Shown: in pieces, positions 26,601 through 35,260 of the stretch
How positions within the stretch are numbered: position 1 is the first letter of the stretch
Layout of the letters: every line of letters begins with the position of its first letter
Source: Eopsaltria australis
Taxonomy: Eukaryota > Chordata > Aves > Passeriformes > Petroicidae
Assembly (NCBI GenBank): GCA_034509425.1
Contig: JAVTVJ010000550.1
Location: 434,001-498,000 of the forward strand
DNA: 64,000 nucleotides
Direction of reading: 5' to 3'
The notes under the pieces: generated by a model
Told to the model about the DNA's origin: nothing
The model's database searches: none
What the model saw: the letters and a program-made list of their open reading frames with translations, nothing else
Made by a program: the position numbers and the translations under genes

Positions 26601-27343
26601 ACCCTTGGCTGCAGATGGCGTACAGTTTTGTGAAAACAGGGGGCAGCGGTGAAGCTTACGACACGATAGCTGAAGACATACAAGGAAAAGTTTTTTTTGC
26701 TGGTGAGGTAAGTATCTTTGTTACTGTTGATTAAGGTTACTGGGAGCAGTTTCTTATAGAAGATCATCTCTTGCTAACCAACACCATTAACCTAGAGGTA
26801 GTATATAAATATTCTGTCACATGAATATGCTAATGACTCTTGACACAGAACCTTCTCTAATCATATAATTACTGGGCATGGAAAGTCTGCCAAATATTTC
26901 AGGTCAGGAGAAAAATGCATTTTTAGTCAAATTGCCTTTCTGTTACTCCACTTGTGGGTAACATAACAAATGCACCATGATGGTGTAGGTGCATTCTGTA
27001 CTGGGGCAGAACTTAACCTGCCCCACTGAAGTGCAGATAGCAGAAGAGATTTCTACTTTTGTAGCTGACTTGCTTGCAAATTTTGAAGTTGCTAAAAATC
27101 TTAAGTGTTTCCTATAATGTTCTTTCTGAGGAGTTTTCCATGGCTTTTAAAAATGCAGGTATATGCTTAAGGAAAACAAAACTGATCTTATAAAGTAAAA
27201 TTTTGTACTATTAGTTCTAGAAACAATTGACTTTTTTTTTCTTTTTCTTTTTGACACAGGCCACAAATAGGCACTTTCCTCAGACCGTTACAGGGGCTTA
27301 CTTGAGTGGGGTTCGAGAAGCCAGCAAAATAGCAGCATTTTAA
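5606..27343 (+). CDS. KDM1B: Lysine-specific histone demethylase 1B (LSD2/AOF1), complete spliced gene
   Basis: FAD-dependent nuclear amine oxidase that removes methyl groups from H3K4me1/me2, usually on transcribed gene bodies with GLYR1/NPAC as partner. Coding exons: 5606-5695, 6533-6657, 8506-8595, 9393-9504, 10203-10319, 11292-11330, 12407-12611, 13700-13884, 14748-14924, 15818-15892, 16465-16602, 17997-18168, 18981-19108, 20560-20691, 21087-21161, 22027-22143, 23002-23127, 24460-24582, 26555-26707, 27260-27343. All are GT-AG and phases match throughout, giving 820 aa against 822 in human. Domain order: basic N-terminus; C4H2C2 zinc finger (Cys53 to Cys95); CW zinc finger (Cys142, 147, 169, 185); SWIRM (about 262-365); amine-oxidase domain from 381 with GAGAAG at 387-392; no tower insertion, as expected for LSD2. 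Lys659 corresponds to human catalytic Lys661. No disabling change was seen. Confidence 0.97.
6533..6657 (+). CDS. KDM1B: KDM1B coding exon 2 (acidic linker, start of zinc finger)
   Basis: Acceptor TTCTTATTAG, donor GTTTGT. It encodes residues 31-72 (Arg72 split): an Asp/Glu-rich linker, then [18 protein letters not shown] with zinc-binding Cys53, Cys58 and Cys65. Confidence 0.95.
8062..8100. repeat. Short direct repeat, 15 bp at 24-bp spacing
   Basis: TCATCTTACACGTTT occurs at 8062-8076 and again at 8086-8100 in the intron between KDM1B coding exons 2 and 3. Confidence 0.8.
8506..8595 (+). CDS. KDM1B: KDM1B coding exon 3 (C4H2C2 zinc finger)
   Basis: Acceptor CATTACAG, donor GTAGAT. It encodes residues 72-102, including Cys73, His84, His90, Cys92 and Cys95 of the N-terminal zinc finger ([19 protein letters not shown]). 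Confidence 0.96.
9393..9504 (+). CDS. KDM1B: KDM1B coding exon 4 (zinc finger to CW linker)
   Basis: Acceptor CTTTCTTCTTAG, donor GTAAGG. It encodes residues 102-139 ([20 protein letters not shown] to ADQQLPYW) between the two zinc-binding modules. Confidence 0.95.
10203..10319 (+). CDS. KDM1B: KDM1B coding exon 5 (CW-type zinc finger)
   Basis: Acceptor GACATGTAG, donor GTACCA. It encodes residues 140-178 with Cys142, Cys147, Trp150 and Cys169 of the CW domain ([20 protein letters not shown]). Confidence 0.96.
11292..11330 (+). CDS. KDM1B: KDM1B coding exon 6 (39-nt exon)
   Basis: A short exon between TTTTTTTTCAG and GTGAGTAG. It encodes 13 residues ([13 protein letters not shown], 179-191) including Cys185, the last CW zinc ligand. 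Its length is a multiple of three, so skipping would keep the frame but remove that ligand. Confidence 0.94.
12407..12611 (+). CDS. KDM1B: KDM1B coding exon 7
   Basis: Acceptor GCTTGGCCAG, donor GTAAGG. It encodes residues 192-260 (codon 260 split): conserved [19 protein letters not shown] and [17 protein letters not shown], then a variable linker before SWIRM. That linker is where the sequence departs most from the human protein and where its two-residue length difference must fall. Confidence 0.95.
13700..13884 (+). CDS. KDM1B: KDM1B coding exon 8 (SWIRM, first half)
   Basis: Acceptor TTTATTCAG, donor GTAAGA. It encodes residues 260-321, from [20 protein letters not shown] to LALWYTNCK, the helical SWIRM domain that packs on the oxidase fold. 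Confidence 0.96.
14056..14078. repeat. (GTTT)n microsatellite
   Basis: About five GTTT units in the intron after KDM1B coding exon 8, embedded in G/T-rich sequence. Confidence 0.8.
14748..14924 (+). CDS. KDM1B: KDM1B coding exon 9 (SWIRM, second half)
   Basis: Acceptor CTCCTTTGCAG, donor GTAAGT. It encodes residues 322-380 ([39 protein letters not shown]) and ends just before the FAD-binding fold. Confidence 0.96.
15818..15892 (+). CDS. KDM1B: KDM1B coding exon 10 (FAD dinucleotide-binding motif)
   Basis: Acceptor ATATTTTTTAG, donor GTAAGA. It encodes residues 381-405, [20 protein letters not shown] then NFGIK: the GxGxxG Rossmann motif that holds FAD. Human has Pro where this protein has Ala390. 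Confidence 0.96.
16465..16602 (+). CDS. KDM1B: KDM1B coding exon 11 (FAD-binding, GG-RR-type motif)
   Basis: Acceptor TTTGGCACAG, donor GTGGGT. It encodes residues 406-451 ([33 protein letters not shown]). [10 protein letters not shown] is the second flavin-contact motif of this oxidase family. Confidence 0.96.
17997..18168 (+). CDS. KDM1B: KDM1B coding exon 12
   Basis: Acceptor TTTTTCTTAAG, donor GTAAGT. It encodes residues 452-509 ([20 protein letters not shown], then [19 protein letters not shown]). The oxidase fold continues directly, with no coiled-coil tower insertion such as LSD1 has. Confidence 0.96.
18981..19108 (+). CDS. KDM1B: KDM1B coding exon 13
   Basis: Acceptor GTTCTTCCACAG, donor GTGAGT. 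It encodes residues 509-551 ([36 protein letters not shown]) of the substrate-binding half of the oxidase. Confidence 0.96.
20560..20691 (+). CDS. KDM1B: KDM1B coding exon 14
   Basis: Acceptor TCTGTCCACAG, donor GTGAGT. It encodes residues 552-595 ([32 protein letters not shown]). In the GDHTLL-GYS stretch this protein has Val where my recollection of human is Pro. Confidence 0.96.
21087..21161 (+). CDS. KDM1B: KDM1B coding exon 15
   Basis: Acceptor CTTTCAATAG, donor GTACCA. It encodes residues 596-620 ([20 protein letters not shown] then WTTQK), a beta-strand region near the flavin. Confidence 0.94.
22027..22143 (+). CDS. KDM1B: KDM1B coding exon 16 (catalytic lysine)
   Basis: Acceptor ATGTCTTTCAG, donor GTAAGT. 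It encodes residues 621-659 ([28 protein letters not shown]). The last residue, Lys659, aligns with human Lys661, whose mutation abolishes LSD2 demethylase activity, so the active site is intact. Confidence 0.96.
23002..23127 (+). CDS. KDM1B: KDM1B coding exon 17
   Basis: Acceptor TATCTTCCTAG, donor GTATGA. It encodes residues 660-701 ([32 protein letters not shown]), which follow the catalytic lysine in LSD2 proteins. Confidence 0.95.
24460..24582 (+). CDS. KDM1B: KDM1B coding exon 18
   Basis: Acceptor CTTGTTTTTAG, donor GTAAGA. It encodes residues 702-742 ([32 protein letters not shown]). The following intron (24583-26554) holds an antisense pseudogene-like segment. Confidence 0.95.
25040..25084. 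repeat. Imperfect (CCAAT)n pentanucleotide array
   Basis: Several CCAAT units, with one TTCCAT interruption, in KDM1B intron 18. A related array lies at about 35300. It is a simple repeat, not a promoter CCAAT box. Confidence 0.8.
25290..25990 (-). pseudogene. Protein-like sequence with stops and a frameshift, antisense in KDM1B intron 18; source gene not identified
   Basis: Read on the minus strand, this intronic stretch translates into protein-like sequence rather than intron noise. From about 25927 to a TGA at 25675-25673 a frame is open and includes [20 protein letters not shown], then a helix-like [11 protein letters not shown]. After a one-base frame change, a second frame includes [14 protein letters not shown] (ATG at 25620) and [13 protein letters not shown], meets a TGA at 25524-25522, and runs open for 62 more codons to a TGA at 25335-25333. 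Stops that could derive from CGA or CAA, plus the frame break, suggest a decayed copy. No internal introns are evident, which favours a processed retrocopy. I do not recognise the parent protein. An ancient exon relic or chance is possible but less likely. Confidence 0.5.
26555..26707 (+). CDS. KDM1B: KDM1B coding exon 19
   Basis: Acceptor GGTTATGCAG, donor GTAAGT. It encodes residues 743-793 ([40 protein letters not shown]). FFAGE starts the C-terminal FAD-binding motif shared by flavin amine oxidases. Confidence 0.96.
27260..27343 (+). CDS. KDM1B: KDM1B coding exon 20 (stop)
   Basis: Acceptor TTTGACACAG. It encodes residues 794-820, [20 protein letters not shown] then ASKIAAF, and TAA at 27341-27343. 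This is the usual LSD2 C-terminus contacting FAD. Confidence 0.97.
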   Translation, partial: ATNRHFPQTVTGAYLSGVREASKIAAF

Positions 27344-28800
27344 GTACAGAAATTTTGTGTTTATAGATACATTTTTAATTGATTTCTGTGGGTAAAAGTA
27401 TCTTCAAGTTTCCTGTTGCTGCCTTTTTCCTACGTGGTACTTGAATAGTATGTGGTACCTGAAGATAAAATCTTCATCTTCCTTTTCCTCTTTCTCCCCC
27501 ACCCTATTTTTAAGCCCTGATGGATATGTATTGTTGGGGGCTTTTTTCCAGCTGAAGTATTACTAGCAGGAGTGATATTGGAATCGCTGGCCACAGCTTA
27601 ACTAAGAGAACTTTTGTCAAGAGTCCTCTTCTGTATGGCTCAAGTCATGCTATTGTGAACCTTCATTTCAGAAGGTGAGATTAAAACAAGACTAAGTTAA
27701 TATACAGCATTAAAAATGCTGGCAGTTAGTAATGATACGGGAATTTTCCACTAACTGTGCTTCTCAGGTTGAATATGCTCATAGGAGTTCAAACTGGCTT
27801 CCAAGAGCCTGAATAGCCTAGAAAAATTCTAGGATTGATGTAGGAAGGAGCTCAACTATCACTTTCCCCACTTGCAATCAATAACCTTTTCTATAATATA
27901 TTTTCATATTCTTAGCATCCACTAAGTGGGCTTTGGGATATGAGGTTTGTTCCTTTAAACAAGACAGCTGGAACAGTTTACAGTGCAATCATAGAAAGGT
28001 TATTGTAGCTAATCAAAACTTGAAAAACTAACTTTTACATTATTTTAAAAACTTTGAAATATTATCTCTGCTACTTATTCAGAGGAATTCTTGTTACAAT
28101 AATAGGCTGAGTTTAGATTTGCTCTTTGCTTCTAGTCATGTAGAAACAGGACAGCTTAAAAATAATATATTGCTATGATTATTTTGAAAACAAACTTCCA
28201 GATTCATTTGGGCTGAGTAGAGGAGGTATCTGCTGATATGACTGTACAGCGGGGGGTACAGGACTGTAAGTTCCTAATAGCTCATTCAACTTTTATTTTA
28301 AAAAATAAGTGAAGATGAATGAGGAAAAATATTAACACTCTTATGAAGGGCTGAAACAAGGTGGCTTGCACTTTGACTTGAAGTTTATTTTTTTTCTTTT
28401 ATTATGAAAGTATTATTTAAAACAGCTTGAGAGAGTAATTCAATAAGGGCTAGACATCTATCTAGTAGCTTTTTCATGGGACAGGGAGGAAAATATTTTT
28501 CAACAGAAATTAGAGATGCAACTGGGATACCTATTGTAATACTGTTCCACTACATTGGCATTAATGAAAAAAATTGAAATCCACTTTTAGATCTCTTCCC
28601 CCACACTTTCTCTGTAACTTGGCTGCATAGATGTCATGATTTCTGAAATGAACATAAGCACTTAATCTATCCTGCCCCATTCTCATGCATAGGCTTTTCT
28701 CTTTTATTAATCCCTTCATTTAAGAATGACACAGCAAACGTTTTTGACTTGGAGTGCTTATTTCCTTAAAGCTGCATCCTTGGAAATAAACAAGAAAAAA

Positions 28801-28934
28801 CATAGAATGTTAAGGGGTTGGAATGGACCTTAACAAATGTCTAGTCCCAACCCCCCCTGCCATGGGCAGGGACACCTCACACTAGACCAGGTTGCTCAAG
28901 GCCTTATCCAACCTGGCTTTGAACACCACCAAGG
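28801..28934 (-). mobile_element. CR1 LINE 3'-end fragment
   Basis: Begins CATAGAATG, continues through GGTTGGAATGGACCTTA and CCATGGGCAGGGACACCTC, and ends near CAACCTGGCTTTGAACACC. This is the reverse complement of the avian CR1 3' end. It is truncated and lies inside the KDM1B 3'UTR. Confidence 0.85.
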
Positions 28935-30014
28935 TCTACTAAATAAATGCAATTCTTCTTTTCAAATATGTAGTACTTTTTTTTAGAGTAGCTATGATAT
29001 TGTTAAAAACCCTTTATTTAATCTCTAATTTACAAGGTGAAGATGTTTATATAACTAGATGTTCAGCTATATATTCTGTTCTGCTTCTTAAAGCTGAGTT
29101 ATATGGACTAATAGGAAGAGTGTAACAGTTCATAATTTTCCTCTACACAAATTCTAGTATGTACAGTTTTAAAGTATTTCCAATTATTAAAATGCAATTT
29201 GAAGGCTACAAGAAGCAAGACAAAGCCTTCTGATGATAAAAAATAATCAGGATATCAAATTTTGCACTTTGTTAATTTCATATATTACAGGCCAATTTAG
29301 GGCATAACTAGGAAACATTGAGAGCTATGTATGGGTTCCAAGTTTCTTTCCTACTTTATCATATATGACAAATTATTAGGAGAGGAGCTTCTGGTGGTGG
29401 GAAAAAAAGCTTATTACTACAAGCCTAAAACCTTATATTCAATGGCTGCTTCAGCTAACCTTGCTTAAAAACTTCAGTCAGCTTAGTAACAGATACAAAC
29501 ATGTCATATTTCAGGTAGGAATGGTCTGGAAATTTGAGCTCAGCATCCACTTCTCCAGTCCAAAGTTTGTATGAACATGCTTGATATCATTCTGTTAATT
29601 TGTACTTGGGGTTTTCAATCAACCTACAACTTTGCAGCTAGATAAACGATGTATTGTAGAGAAGAGAGATGGACATGAAGAAATACTATCACATTTGGCT
29701 TTAGATCATGCACGCCTACAGCATTAGAAAAACTGATAACAAATGATAAATTTATCAATGGCCTAGCCTACTAATTACTTGTATATTGTTTTGGTGCCAG
29801 GGCACTTAAACTGTGTTGTGCTGCACTGATGTTTGAGGAGTAAATGAAATAAGTATGTTCCATTTTAATTCACATTCATTTGAAATATGTAAGAACATCA
29901 GGCTGGTTCTGAGACTTCATTCTTTAATGTTGCCCAAAATTTTTTTAATATCTATGTTAAAATTTATCTCAAGCATGTATGTATCTTTTCTTTTGTGTTT
30001 AATTTATTCCCTCA

Positions 30015-30020
30015 AATAAA
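30015..30020 (+). terminator. KDM1B poly(A) signal candidate 1
   Basis: Canonical AATAAA about 2.7 kb past the stop, followed by a T/G-rich stretch within 35 nt, as expected of a cleavage and polyadenylation site. Confidence 0.55.
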
Positions 30021-30133
30021 GAACTGGGAATGTTTTCTTGAGTAGGTTTGTTTAAATATTATTAAAAAGATTTGAATGCAGAGCATGATCTGTTACACTT
30101 CAGTTCTTCTGTGTGACTGTGTTATGGCAGCAG

Positions 30134-30139
30134 AATAAA
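30134..30139 (+). terminator. KDM1B poly(A) signal candidate 2
   Basis: A second AATAAA followed by a GT-rich run (TTTTGGTTGGTTTTTTC) within 45 nt. It may be an alternative or the distal end of the transcript. Confidence 0.5.
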
Positions 30140-30160
30140 ACTGGAAAGTATCCATGGGAT

Positions 30161-31140
30161 TCCCCTCTTTTGGTTGGTTTTTTCTTTAAATTTAACTAAA
30201 TTTAAATTAAGCCTACTTTTTATTACACTTGATATTAAGACTTCATTTTAGTATATTCTTGCAGTTAGACTATTCCTCAAAAGTGGTGCTTTACAGTCTT
30301 CTTTAAGTCCTAACTGTGCTGTTCTTTGGACAATACTGTAGTCACTGGTTTTTGCCTCCAAGTTTTACAAAGCATTTCATAAGCTTGTGTTGGATTATTT
30401 TCCCTAGGCCAGAGGAAATTTAAGCTAGTAATAACTGTTGAGAAGCATGGCCCATAATTTTCAACTATCACCTAATAACCATTTAATGCATTTCATGCAA
30501 TAACTGTACTGTGAACACTTTGTAGAATCATGGTCCTGAAAGATTCCTACTAGCACAGACCACTATAAGCATGTGCAAGCCTGACTGCATACTCAAAATG
30601 TTTAAAACACCATGACAAATTCTAGTAACACTCATCTACATTGTTCTTTGTGAAAGGGAGGGTAGGTGTTCATTCATTCTAAGTCTGACTGCAGCTGCTT
30701 TAAGAGAAAAAATACTCTTACAGCTCTGAAAGTTTATTTCACCCACATGTAGGTCTGAACCAGTGGAAGTATTACAGTGGGCAAGAGTCACTGCTTTCCC
30801 CTAACCCTGTCATACTTGGTGAGCAGTTCAAATTATGGATCCTGAAGATGTGTTTTTTTCTCAAACGTCTTTTGAAAAATTACAGCTTAATTCTGAGAAA
30901 AACAAGCTTTAAAATAGAAATGAAATACTGCTTTTTACCATAATGTACAAATCAGCAGATTTCAGCACACTCCCCCGTAAAAATTACAGTCCTTCAAGAA
31001 AACAGAGGGTACTTTTTTCCTTTTAGCCCAGGACACTTAGATCAGAAATAAGTGAAATAGTGCAGTCCAGTGAATGAGGTCAGGTGAAAAGGCAGGGCAA
31101 GTTACATCATACTGCCATCCTCTTACATCCGGAAACTCCG
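30161..31140. other. Intergenic DNA, nothing recognised
   Basis: AT-rich sequence between the last KDM1B poly(A) signal and a CR1 element. No coding pattern, RNA gene or clear repeat was seen. Confidence 0.6.
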
Positions 31141-31905
31141 GAGATCATCTGGTACCAAAGCTGCTACCTGGAACAGGGCCAACATGGAGCTGGTTGCTTG
31201 GGCCCCTGCCAGGCTGATGTCCAAACATCTCCATCAATGGGGATTCCACAGCTCCTCCAGGCCTCAATTCTGTGACCACCCTCATGGGGAAGTTTCTTCC
31301 CCTAACAGGTAACTGCAGTTGCCCTGCTGGCAGCTTGTGTCTGTCACCTCTCACTGTGCACCTCCAAGCAGAGCCTGGCCCTGCCTTCCCCATACTCTCC
31401 CATTTGGGAGTTGCACACTGCAGGATGATTCCCCTTCATCTGTCTCTTCTGCAGGCTGAACAAGCCCAGCTCTGCCTTCCCTCCTCCACCCTGTGCTCCA
31501 GCCCCCTCACCATCCTGGTGCCCCTCCCCTGGACTCACTCCATGATGTCCATGCTTGCCTTGCCCCAGGGAGCCCACAGCTGAACACTGCTGCCAAGGCT
31601 GGCTCACTGTGCTGAACAGGGGTGACAGTTACTTCCCTGAGCTGCTGGGAAGAGCCCTGAGTACTGTACCTTATCAGGAACGTTCCTTATCAGGAGTGCC
31701 CACTGCTGAACGGCTTCAATGAGTTGTCTGCAAGAACCACCTGCCCCTGCCCAGACCCTTCTCATCAAACCTGCTTGGGAAGACACCACTGGCCCCACCC
31801 ACACTGTTTAGTGGAGTTATCTGTCCCAGAAGGAGGATGCTGCATTTGCTTTTGTTAACCTTTATGAGATTCCTGTTAGCCCATTTCCTCTGCAAGTCAA
31901 GAATA
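31141..31905 (-). mobile_element. CR1 LINE fragment, copy A of a near-identical pair
   Basis: Matches the reverse complement of avian CR1: AGATCATCTGGTACC at the 3' side, then GGCTGAACAAGCCCAGCTC, CCCCTCCCCTGGACTCACTCC, and finally a block resembling CR1 ORF2 (GCATTTGCTTTTGTTAACC, then CCTGTTAGCCCATTTCC). The segment from 31141 to about 31800 recurs almost unchanged at 38776-39440. Both copies contain CCTTATCAGGA twice, 16 bases apart. Open frames here are shadows of the element. Confidence 0.75.
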
Positions 31906-33700
31906 AACTTTTAGACCTGTAATTTCCAGCATCTTGCTTTAATAAATATTTCTGAATCCAAAGGCAGGAGACACATTTCTTTGAAGAAAAGAACACACTT
32001 GTCAGCATTCAAGATGTTTCTTTTCTCAGCAACTGGAGTATTGATTTTACTAAATTTCTTTCTGCAAGTTTTCAGACAGTATTCTGTTATCTTAGAGATT
32101 TTTCCACTCTTCTCCCTAAATAACCACCAGAAGTAATTTCAGGAATGTTTTCGTCTAGTTCAGTTGAAGCTACTGGATTATAGTCAACTTTCTGATTTAG
32201 AAACAAGGAAGATTACATCTACCCAAGTGGTCATGAGCCACCCTCTCTCTGAGATAGCAGAAGAGCTAATAATAAACCTTACTGGAATCACCATGCTAAA
32301 AGCCAGGAGCTTTATTTGTCCAGATTAAGTACTGGCCCCCAAAAGATTTATTTTCAAGTACAGCTTAGCAGTGGCTAATATAAACTGTGACAATTCTTAG
32401 ATCTTGCTTTGTCAGGTGCCTTATAAAAGGGTAAGAAAGACCACAGATCCTATAAGCAGCCTGCTCAGGTCCAAGAAGACTGTTGGTCCTGACCTTCTGG
32501 AAAATGGTCTTGGTTAGACATGCCCGACCAGTATACCATGGGTTACCACAGAACTCTGAAGGCATGTAACCACTTCACTCCAAGTTGCTGATCTCCTTTT
32601 CCACCTAGTCCTCTCTGTCTTTCTTCTCCTATAGGCCCCATATACTTTTGCCACAAGTGCTAAGCTCACTCCTAAGAACAGCTGTTTATATCTGCAAATC
32701 ACTCAGATTAACTTGCAGTTTTGCAAGTCACCAACAAAAATACTGAATACAAAAATCCTAACTAAAAAGAGGAACCAATAAACTGGATTGTAGGAATTAT
32801 GCTGGAAGCAATCAAACCAAGATGTTAGGACTTCTTCCTCTAGAATACAATGGTCATTCCAGATACCTTAAGGATCTGGAATGTATATGCCTGAACAATT
32901 TATTCAGTTACCTTTTGTCCAGGTAACCCATTTCTATTTTTATGAGACTTTTTGAACAGGATTTAGATTCTTGATCAGATGTGTTTCTAATCCAACAGCA
33001 TCAGGATAAACAGGACATTTTATTTACCTTTTAGTACTGTCTTGCAGCCTTTCTCTCAGTTGCAGAACTGGAATCCTGCAGCCAGACTGGTATGGATTAG
33101 CAAGGAAACAGCTCAGGCATTTCTTCTCCATTGAGGACTAACACTGAGTTGTTAAGAGATTTAAACAAAGTATTTGAAGGATGTCAAGTTAATTTCCATT
33201 CCATCTGTACAATTCCAAAGTGGCAACTAATGCATATATACAATAAATAGAAGTATGCCATCCTTTTCTAAGTTTTCATTATTATTTAAACTATAAATAA
33301 AATGTTTCTACTTTTGAGTTGTGAATCTTAAAAACACTTCCTGACCCACATAATTTAAACTGGCTAGTATATTTACATAAAAATCAAAAGGCGGTTCAAG
33401 TATTTGTAAAACATCCAAACTTAATACAAGAAACTTTCTGACTTGGACATTTTTGATGTTTTTAATTGCAAATTAAAAAGTGTTCTTTCTGCTAAGATAG
33501 TTCAGAGACAAAAAACCAAAACAAAACAGAAATCAACCTCACAGAAGATATAAAATTCTGGTGCAAGGACATATATTTCAGCAATAGTGTCTTTTAAAGT
33601 AGAAAAGTCAATATTTTCTAGCATATGAGATAAAGACAAACAACATTGTTCCTGTATATTTTTTTTTTTACTATACATGTAAGCAAATGTTAGATTCAAA
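31906..33700. other. Tail-to-tail intergenic DNA, nothing recognised
   Basis: AT-rich sequence between the CR1 copy and the DEK 3' end. No gene or known repeat family was recognised; short open frames look random. Confidence 0.55.
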
Positions 33701-33725
33701 CTGATTTACATTTTTGAGAAAGACA

Positions 33726-33731
33726 TTTATT
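33726..33731 (-). terminator. DEK poly(A) signal candidate, distal
   Basis: Minus-strand AATAAA about 1.5 kb past the stop, followed by TGTCTTTCTC-type sequence. It may mark the long isoform end. Confidence 0.45.
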
Positions 33732-34995
33732 GAATATAAAAAATCCCCATTACATTCAGCCTTATTATAAATGATTACACGCAAAGAAATTCAAAAGTGT
33801 GTGTAAGATCAACAGTCTAACTGGCTGAACATTTTCAGAATTTAGATAAATTTATGAACCCTTACTTCTCAACTGTACAATAATAAAATTCAAAAAAATA
33901 CACTTTGTCTTTCCAGCAATACTAGTCAGAGGAATTCTGTGCTTACTGTGTCAATGGCAGCCCACACATTGGCAGTTTCATGATTATTACTGTAGGACTT
34001 CCCATATTAGCAACAAGGTGTATGGAGAAGAGAAAACCTAAACAACAAAAATTTATGCGAAGAGTTCATTTTGATCTTAAAAGCTGCCAGCCACAGTTCA
34101 AGACTGCAGGCCTACAGGTACCACTGTCCACGCTGAGGCAATGAAGCTCAACTTCAGAAAAGCCTTCCCACACAGAGGTTAAACACACCGGTTCACATCA
34201 GTGCTGCCTGATTTGGAAGCCCTACAGTGAATTTCCAAAGCTGTCAAGCCTCCAGCTGTACATCTTGGATACCCACTTCTGAGATGCTAGGCTGTCAGGT
34301 CAAGACACCAACATAAAAGTTACTTTGCAAAGTGAACTTAAGAAATTTTCCTATTGCATTTGGAGGGATTTTATTTACTACATACAAGACATTGAAATAA
34401 TGTCTGTAATCTTTGTATAAACCGACAGATTAGTTTCTGTACAAGGTAAGATGAGACAAACATGATGAAACCTCAGCTCGCTTTCATGAAACTTCTGCAC
34501 ACCACTGGCTATCACTGCCTCACACTGACGTTCCATGTCATAAATTCAAACACACCAAGATCAAAAAACTGATTTTCACAAACGAAATTTGAAATAACTT
34601 TATATACACAACAAAAAGCCTTTTAAAAGTACAAAAATAACATCTATATGCCAATTAGTTACCATGCTGTGGTAGTTCTTTCAGTGCCTACACATGCAAG
34701 ACTGTAATCTAGATTCAGAATAGTTCTGTATCTGTAGAATGTATCAGAATATAAAAGAGATTAATATGTGACTAACTCTTCTTATTTTCAGAATGAGTAT
34801 GTATTCAAAATATCTTTGTAACCAATACTGCAATATTCCAGTCTCTGCATGTATACATGTAGATAAGCAGCTTTCATCTTAGTCGATTTTAAAATCTCCT
34901 ATACGCTGGTAATCCACGCTAAAAAGCAATGATGGCTCTATGAATCTAGTTATACAACACAATTCAAAATGTACAAAACTATAAAAAAGGGAACA

Positions 34996-35001
34996 TTTAT
35001 T
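34996..35001 (-). terminator. DEK poly(A) signal candidate, proximal
   Basis: Minus-strand AATAAA about 250 nt past the stop, followed by T/G-rich sequence (TTTTTTATAGTTTTGTAC). Confidence 0.45.
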
Positions 35002-35248
35002 GCCATGCATGAAACTTAAGTATGTTCAACTAAAAATTGCATCAAATGCAGTTCTGTTTAAAAAAAAAACCAACAAAAAAAAAACCACACAAAGCAATTT
35101 ACATTAACACTCTTAACATTAGATAGCAGAATTAGCTCTGACTAAATACCACAAAGGTAAGACACATTCCTTTTGCTGGTGCCTATCAGATCTTCAAATC
35201 CATGGAAACATAAACCCGGGAATCTTCATTTCCCACAGTCAAATCAGA

Positions 35249-35260
35249 TCATGAAATCAA
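35249..35260 (-). CDS. DEK: DEK coding exon 10 (LIS and stop)
   Basis: Acceptor CTCTTTTCAG ends at 35261. The next bases read Leu-Ile-Ser-TGA, restoring the exact vertebrate DEK C-terminus KELIS. Only 12 coding bases, far too short to be found as an open frame. The 3'UTR follows. Confidence 0.9.
   Translation of the reverse strand: MIS

Larger units (their letters stand above)
27344..30160 (+). other. KDM1B: KDM1B 3' untranslated region (inferred extent)
   Basis: An AT-rich non-coding stretch between the stop codon and clustered poly(A) signals. It holds an embedded CR1 tail at 28801-28934 and no coding pattern. The end is set by the last plausible signal and could be shorter, for example if an AATAAA at 28785-28790 is used. 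Confidence 0.6.
33705..35248 (-). other. DEK: DEK 3' untranslated region (inferred extent)
   Basis: AT-rich non-coding sequence after the stop. AATAAA on the minus strand occurs at 34996-35001, 34370-34375 and 33726-33731, so several 3' ends are possible; the extent given uses the most distal one. Confidence 0.5.

Noticed and set aside
31145..31607. 103-aa plus and 82/87-aa minus frames, repeated exactly near 38.8-39.2 kb
   Set aside because: They lie wholly inside the duplicated CR1 fragments. Their identity reflects the repeat, not a conserved gene.
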